Assembly (NCBI GenBank): GCA_026692865.1
Contig: JAPLNI010000024.1
Coordinates: 1-58,657 of the forward strand
Direction of reading: 5' to 3'
Length of the DNA: 58,657 nucleotides
Origin: Planctomycetota bacterium
GTDB lineage: Bacteria > Planctomycetota > Planctomycetia > Pirellulales > Pirellulaceae
Position numbers and translations under genes: made by a program. The notes under the pieces were generated by a model. It made no database searches and was not told where the DNA came from. It saw nothing but the letters and a program-made list of their open reading frames with translations. Below are positions 56,401 through 58,657 of the stretch, piece after piece. Positions within the stretch are counted from its first letter, which is position 1, and every line of letters begins with the position of its first letter.

Positions 56401-57187
56401 CGAGTGGGCTTACGACAACGCAGCTAAAACATCTACTGGTGCGAGTGCAAGCTTTACCGCAATCAAGAACGCTCGCCGTGGTTATGTGAAATCGTCAGGA
56501 GTTCAAACGGGAACATTTGCACTCGGAAATAGCGGTTCGTTTTTGCTCAGCAATAACGCATTGAATCCAGACGAGGTGTTAAATGAAAATTTGGATCAGC
56601 ACATTCCAAGTCAATTTGCGGGAGCAGACCGACCTGGATTTTCTGCGAACATCGATGTCGCCCCACAGTTTGGCGATATCGGTAATCCCTATGTGTCAGC
56701 GACTCATCCGTACTCCGCTTTGGCAAAAGAACGATCAAGTACAGGAACGTTGCTTAAGCCTAACTTCGGTCCAACCTCTGTTACAGTTTCGCAACGATCG
56801 AACGCGATGTTTGCGGGTGCTGCTGTGAACAACACCTTTAACGTCAATGCAGAATCCGACCAGAGTTTGTTGCTTCCGGTAAACGGCGGAACTCCATTTG
56901 AAATTGATACAGCGTTACGTCAACCATTTACTAACTACCAACGTGCAATGCGTCTTCCCAACTTGACTACGAATCAATCCAATGTGTTTGCGGTTTGGAT
57001 TACGATTGGGTTGTTTGAGTATGATCCAGAGGATGGGATCGGACGCGAGTATGTTGGGCCTTCGGGTGTGCCGGAGCGGTCTAAGTCGTTCTATGTTGTG
57101 GATCGATCCATTCCTGTTGGATTCGCTCCCGGGAAACAATACAACACCGACAAAACAATCTTGCTGCGTCGCAAGGTAAGTGAATGA
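50444..57187 (+). CDS. Giant GspK-like pseudopilin-associated protein (2247 residues)
   Basis: Residues 1-34 form a basic leader ending in Gly34, then LVLLVVLGMLGLFSLLAISY. As in GspK, the minor pseudopilin at the fibre tip, a Glu at +5 is missing. Near the C-terminus PGKINLNTIAHDEVWKALEW (about 1969-1988) matches the GspK motif Ile-Asn-Leu-Asn-Thr, and a weaker relative (RLNLNAHGDW) occurs near 611. Two Asp-rich loops, DNDGNGDSD (568-576) and DNDGDFVADDPNE (974-986), look like calcium sites. GspK is about 300 residues, so this protein is roughly seven times larger; most of it has no recognised domain. It starts immediately after the prepilin 4 stop and ends the operon. Confidence 0.82.
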   Translation: MKSKSISVNARLNKSTSIMLYNRTIAINGKVKSGLVLLVVLGMLGLFSLLAISYLSITGSSRTSSQALVRAKLQNIPVGDYSADVIRQIVRGNTNNKSALSNHSLLEDVYGRDAIQGTFVPATLVRNYLAPATPPLPAPFAASPEVGIVKIQLQRLIPNAGGFDNDQAHRITINPDGLRTAGTAAFFSDLSVEDDTYSGRLITFLDGPLANQTFRILSYRGCPATVNSGSYSPDGYEYSIAIDLSDVDPQETYTPNAGVGSGYTFNGTDANPRTLQQWLAYSNGNLLIGDSVGNGYRYLINDVPFNGLGIGVESDASHPTFGRLDQSRQVPGAFLRPAAIVAPNPPSGTPGALVYNPGQESFPIALLPNYDYLAPSKEGSVGLGGLNGFGAEIHGSNNEGYDVADYRDYFLAHLPAPTAGDGLLRHHEIIPSFHRPELVNYIAQYYHRIVSANSSLNANEIRCMIVRMVRLIDFACARPLSYRVANVPVSFPYADPAINSLTREMVVNPDFSGRSDARAIPSLDIDLNDWGNPGQPALERNLRAWVAALVGGGALLPNGFSRYAYDVDNDGNGDSDSVWIDPNLPLVSAADGKQLKVLASTMILDLDSRLNLNAHGDWYHLNFFQVSSNNDDPADRLDNTATAGDNLKYYVTRAHAGEDMAVFQGRGNFAPQGLGYGPAEISLARLFGGANLRAPYTGNNLSFFSDFFSTRYGRDGAPARYNINDSYGLYHRQREAFNGINAAKRGIMGYAVDRLGGPRTTESFNATLASVTYPVTSTTTTTAPEFLDDPYETEQLSISDGDSQFTLQELEALLRRYDSDVSALPDRIKKLLNVDTGYDNLSNNIYKSLTTRSVELRYPNIAALSRHTRLYAKNNRALSYPRNTEVLQTTRVSNVPESFSKDLNDAVLGNRLIANGRQEGGLLRFMQMLYEERYPGGATGLPILEMSDLRNLMPFEFRKGLRLDLNRPFGNGLDNDGDFVADDPNELRLSTEAEFYPGYSSITGQTGMNYPWLSQSVPPTGWPGFNASIYNYYLRPLESRKLFAAQLYCLVQLVIPIDYPFGGLSPAADPTDLTNLTNRTYRARRARELAQWCVNVVDFRDGDSAMTRFEYDTEPFTATEPDGVGTEPSIWYPQAGNVVWGMEFPELLMTETLAFHDKRVRDLATDTGSSNTIPNKTTTDMMDPDEEFDQYRIPQGSLFIELFCPRSINDPTTGTQIGHHERPSSSLYDTIPAGTAPQLNLSRLTPTPPGGIPAGDSYGQQPVFRIAITAPLPAGTTPMETITRTAFGGATPAIIPLAAQTNQVYSAPRAIVSANPANYGGGFDSSGLVEDVTRLTGSAPTSVPIERMIWFTHGGQFTPTAFPRVPDLPGGDDTANNSRRIFYNQERTSDLTVPSGGYLVVGPRPVTEIGSTNNGSATNPYSPSTQTIQLLGTPLSFAAPPTSIPATPPNSRTVFHTDIATGVSRTLPASWTTNAPTVAIVASQPQPGGTAAFPNGIGANVSTPMPMDAANYPIPTSHVSTDASWASLPLDAYVNGSGQFPDVPFDQDMTSNPYLANPGTNRHRPGTYLNERVAYLQRVADPELPYHPIYNPYITIDWMPIDLTVFNGETSATNITAEDPIPEGFAFQSRYKDGARMQNTQVLTPASGTPNRAEVAVQPRNAGIGSASETGVSIFSSSTAQMLQSTAYSPAALPAMPPFFRHELGFQNEAVKGFFPANPVSSMTLGYLNTGRPLSATAVATPQVVANLSQWDGFGPPSTLVSPGGGVTVNSARFAGTPLRPQAGLFWFNRPFVNTHELMLVPKTAPGQLGQFFSTPRPTPFVLNRYEKTTTPQPLDSFGHLPNWFSNDLLKATINSERTSVGVFWPSWQRRPLVSGGSDPTEGPVRGANWNLLLELVETPPVFSDSEKWTRPDNFHLTNDTRYASADYLRRRLLSPFSRQVPGTAANDPWFAVGGFAAPFNSMPTYRVPGKINLNTIAHDEVWKALEWAYDNAAKTSTGASASFTAIKNARRGYVKSSGVQTGTFALGNSGSFLLSNNALNPDEVLNENLDQHIPSQFAGADRPGFSANIDVAPQFGDIGNPYVSATHPYSALAKERSSTGTLLKPNFGPTSVTVSQRSNAMFAGAAVNNTFNVNAESDQSLLLPVNGGTPFEIDTALRQPFTNYQRAMRLPNLTTNQSNVFAVWITIGLFEYDPEDGIGREYVGPSGVPERSKSFYVVDRSIPVGFAPGKQYNTDKTILLRRKVSE

Positions 57188-57233
57188 GTTGGCAGTTGGC
57201 AGTAGTCAGCTGTCAGTGATGGACTGGTGGGGA

Positions 57234-57250
57234 TTCGCCCGGCAGGCGAA
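57234..57250. repeat. Hairpin TTCGCC-CGGCA-GGCGAA, copy 1
   Basis: A 6-bp stem with the loop CGGCA is followed by CCCTA and then directly by a CTGAGCCG element. Related hairpins lie at 57419, 57555, 58281 and 58525. Confidence 0.85.
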
Positions 57251-57255
57251 CCCTA

Positions 57256-57356
57256 CTGAGCCGATGGCGCTAGCCACGGGTGACGCGCGGCGATTGAACG
57301 TTGGTATGGTTGGAAGGTTTAGCGGGGGGAACCCGGAGCTAGCGCTCACGGCTCAG
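57256..57356. repeat. CTGAGCCG element, copy 8 (complete)
   Basis: This 101-base element has the subtype interior GACGCGCGGCGATTGA and right end AGCTAGCGCTCACGGCTCAG. A fragment of the same interior (GCGGGTGACGCGCGGCGATT, 57368-57387) follows. With copies 9 and 10 it fills much of the gaps 57188-57725 and 58235-58657, where no gene other than the toxin-antitoxin pair is credible. Confidence 0.92.
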
Positions 57357-57418
57357 GGTCCTGAACTGCGGGTGACGCGCGGCGATTGATGTTGGTTTTG
57401 ATGGTAGGTTTGATGGGA

Positions 57419-57435
57419 TTCACCCGGCAGGTGAA
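57419..57435. repeat. Hairpin TTCACC-CGGCA-GGTGAA, copy 2 with compensated stem change
   Basis: This is the same hairpin as at 57234, but the third pair from the loop is A-T instead of G-C on both arms, so pairing is kept. CCCTACTGA follows. Confidence 0.85.
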
Positions 57436-57458
57436 CCCTACTGAAGTTTATTCGCGTT

Positions 57459-57514
57459 CATTCGCGCTATTCGCGGGCAATGTATTCAATTGTTTGCCCG
57501 CGGATGACGCGGAT
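57459..57514. repeat. CGCGGGCAA/TTGCCCGCG hairpin repeat, copy 1
   Basis: CATTCGCGCTATTCG leads into a 9-bp perfect stem (57472-57480 with 57494-57502), then GATGACGCGGAT. It is repeated at 58311-58365. Confidence 0.85.
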
Positions 57515-57554
57515 TTACGCGGATCGTTGTTGTATTGGTTGTGAAGTGATGGGA

Positions 57555-57569
57555 TCACCCGGCAGGTGA
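57555..57569. repeat. Hairpin TCACC-CGGCA-GGTGA, copy 3
   Basis: This is the A-T version of the stem, shortened by one pair, followed by ACCCTA and directly by a CTGAGCCG element. Confidence 0.8.
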
Positions 57570-57575
57570 ACCCTA

Positions 57576-57687
57576 CTGAGCCGATGGGGCTAGCCGCGGA
57601 TTACGCGCGGCGATTGGCGTCGGTTTTGCTGGAAGGTTTTGCTGGAAGGTTTTGCGGGGCGAACCCGGAGCTATCGCTTACGGCTTT
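57576..57687. repeat. CTGAGCCG element, copy 9 (degenerate)
   Basis: The left end reads CTGAGCCGATGGGGCTAGCC with one change. The interior has a 15-base duplication (GGTTTTGCTGGAA), and the right end is AGCTATCGCTTACGGCTTTG. It lies 38 bases upstream of the antitoxin gene. Confidence 0.8.
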
Positions 57688-57725
57688 GAGATTATGCGAC
57701 TGCGTATAAGAAATAAGGTAATACT

Positions 57726-57941
57726 ATGAGTGACTTAGCTGATCTAGGGATTAAAGAGGCCGTTCGGTCTGTCATCCAATCGCTGCCTGACAATGTGACT
57801 TGGGATGAAGTTCAATACCGCCTTTATGTTCGCCAAAAGATAGAAGCAGGTCTTGCAGACAGCCAAGCAGGACGAGTTGTCGATACCGATGAAATGCGTA
57901 GCCGGCTCGTTCAAAAGAAGAAACAAGTTACCGATCAATGA
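57726..57941 (+). CDS. Antitoxin of a RelE/ParE-type toxin-antitoxin pair
   Basis: This 71-residue protein has the segment SLPDNVTWDEVQYRLYVRQK (residues 19-38), then IEAGLADSQAGRVV, common in small antitoxins encoded before ParE/RelE toxins. It neutralises the toxin by binding and probably represses the shared promoter. The stop overlaps the toxin start by four bases (ATGA), the usual translational coupling. The pair is inserted between repeat elements beyond the end of the secretion cluster, a typical accessory location. Confidence 0.85.
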   Translation: MSDLADLGIKEAVRSVIQSLPDNVTWDEVQYRLYVRQKIEAGLADSQAGRVVDTDEMRSRLVQKKKQVTDQ

Positions 57942-58234
57942 GAATACGTTGGACCGAGAGGGCATCGTCAGATTTGCTGTCGATACATACCTTTATAGCC
58001 GAACAGTCCGAATCCTATGCCGACGCGGTTTACGAACGCCTTTTGGTCCGACCGCAACAACTAGTTGACCAACCATTATCAGGCTCCATTGTTCCGGAGT
58101 ATGGACGCGATGATATTCGCGAAGTATTTCTCCACTCGTTTCGTTTGATTTATCTTGTTGTAGCTGATGAAGTTCAAATTTTGACGGTCGCTCATGGTGC
58201 GAGAATACTCGACTTTGAACCGCCCGTTAGGTAG
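57938..58234 (+). CDS. RelE/ParE-family toxin
   Basis: This 98-residue protein has the ParE/RelE fold pattern: MRIRWTERASSDLLSIHTFI at the N-terminus (the alpha1 region with Trp and Ala-Asp-Leu pattern), a central helix (YADAVYERLLVRPQQLVDQP), then GSIVPEYGRDDIREVFLHSF and RLIYLVVADEVQILTVAHGA, the usual final beta strands. ParE-type members poison gyrase and RelE-type members cut mRNA; sequence alone does not decide which. It overlaps the antitoxin gene by four bases. The toxin is complete, so the pair is likely functional. Confidence 0.87.
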   Translation: MRIRWTERASSDLLSIHTFIAEQSESYADAVYERLLVRPQQLVDQPLSGSIVPEYGRDDIREVFLHSFRLIYLVVADEVQILTVAHGARILDFEPPVR

Positions 58235-58280
58235 CGAGAAAGCATCTACTAAATTTGGGAGTAATGAGAGATGAATGGGA

Positions 58281-58297
58281 TTCGCCCGGCAGGCGAA
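58281..58297. repeat. Hairpin TTCGCC-CGGCA-GGCGAA, copy 4
   Basis: It is identical in stem and loop to 57234-57250 and is followed by CCCTACTGAATTT, without an adjoining CTGAGCCG element. Confidence 0.85.
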
Positions 58298-58310
58298 CCC
58301 TACTGAATTT

Positions 58311-58365
58311 CATTCGCGCTATTCGCGGGCAATGTATTAAGTCAATTGCCCGCGGATGACGCGGA
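58311..58365. repeat. CGCGGGCAA/TTGCCCGCG hairpin repeat, copy 2
   Basis: The 9-bp perfect stem (58324-58332 with 58346-58354) and its flanks are the same as in 57459-57514, with a different 13-base loop. Confidence 0.85.
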
Positions 58366-58524
58366 TGTTCGAGAAACGAGTTTGGGAACACTGATTGTCG
58401 CTAATCGGCACTAATGAATTTTCTGTCTCGGCTGGTTTCTTCGTTGGTGAAGATAGTGCCGATTCGTGTTTAATATTGAAAACTAGGTTGCGTGTGTGAT
58501 TGAACTGCCTAAGCGGGTTTGGGA

Positions 58525-58539
58525 TCGCCCGGCAGGCGA
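58525..58539. repeat. Hairpin TCGCC-CGGCA-GGCGA, copy 5
   Basis: This is the G-C stem version, followed by ACCCTA and then a CTGAGCCG element, as in 57234. Confidence 0.8.
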
Positions 58540-58545
58540 ACCCTA

Positions 58546-58646
58546 CTGAGCCGATGGCGCTAGCCACGGGTGACGCGCGGCGATTGATGTTTTGAATTGT
58601 TGGAAAGCTTATCGGGGGGAACCCGGAGCTAGCGCTCACGTCTCAG
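58546..58646. repeat. CTGAGCCG element, copy 10 (complete)
   Basis: This 101-base element near the right edge of the window has the left end CTGAGCCGATGGCGCTAGCC, GACGCGCGGCGATTGA and ATCGGGGGGAACCC in the interior, and the right end AGCTAGCGCTCACGTCTCAG with one change. Confidence 0.9.
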
Positions 58647-58657
58647 TTGTGAAATAG

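Noticed and set aside
57180-57389. A 69-codon frame after the giant gene
   Set aside because: It is also translated repeat sequence, overlapping the CTGAGCCG element and the CGGCA hairpin.

Overview
The window looks like chromosomal DNA of a planctomycete, most likely a relative of Pirellula/Rhodopirellula (inference). The evidence is a MoxR/DUF58/transglutaminase operon, a DUF1080 lipoprotein with a duplicated domain, an extended Tex-like S1 protein, pseudopilin genes next to a giant GspK-like protein, several conserved-looking proteins without a recognisable family, weak Shine-Dalgarno signals, and intergenic spacers packed with palindromic repeats. I saw no rRNA, tRNA or CRISPR array.

Layout. 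(1) 145-6300: a tight five-gene operon (MoxR ATPase, DUF58 protein, transglutaminase-like membrane protein, cytidylate kinase, acyltransferase). (2) 6778-7573: a small unknown gene and csrA with a long tail. (3) 7645-11800, minus strand: an ABC ATPase, an ABC exporter, a FabZ-like dehydratase and an unknown protein. (4) 12124-18351: a Tex-like RNA-binding protein, an unknown gene and a phosphofructokinase with pyrophosphate-type active-site residues. (5) 18436-26930, minus strand: ComEC, a pseudo-esterase without its catalytic triad, malate dehydrogenase, and a 1045-aa double-anchored protein that encodes a repeat-derived peptide. (6) 27050-33830: two exported helical-repeat proteins followed by ExbB- and two ExbD-type proteins, probably a proton-driven envelope module. 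(7) 34049-35772: a start-less reading frame and the DUF1080 lipoprotein. (8) 36076-57187: a type IV pilus/type II secretion-like cluster with two assembly ATPases, a PilT-like ATPase, a PilC/GspF protein with an unusual insertion, four prepilin-like proteins and a 2247-aa GspK-like protein. (9) 57726-58234: a toxin-antitoxin pair inside repeat-rich DNA.

The strongest unusual signal is the repeat landscape. A ~100-bp element with 20-bp terminal inverted repeats (CTGAGCCG...CGGCTCAG) occurs about ten times, whole or partial, in nearly every wide spacer from 33.8 kb to the end, but in no spacer of the first 33 kb. One half-copy is fixed in frame inside a gene at 24.7 kb. A RAYT-type Y1/HUH transposase gene sits exactly between copies, and its stop codon lies inside one of them. 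This suggests a REP/RAYT system spreading through the secretion cluster. At least six other palindromic families occur, including TTTGGA-ended doublets, hairpins with a compensated stem change, and GTACTC palindromes.

Functional calls rest on motifs read by eye. No database or profile search was run, and start codons are often uncertain because Shine-Dalgarno sequences are weak.
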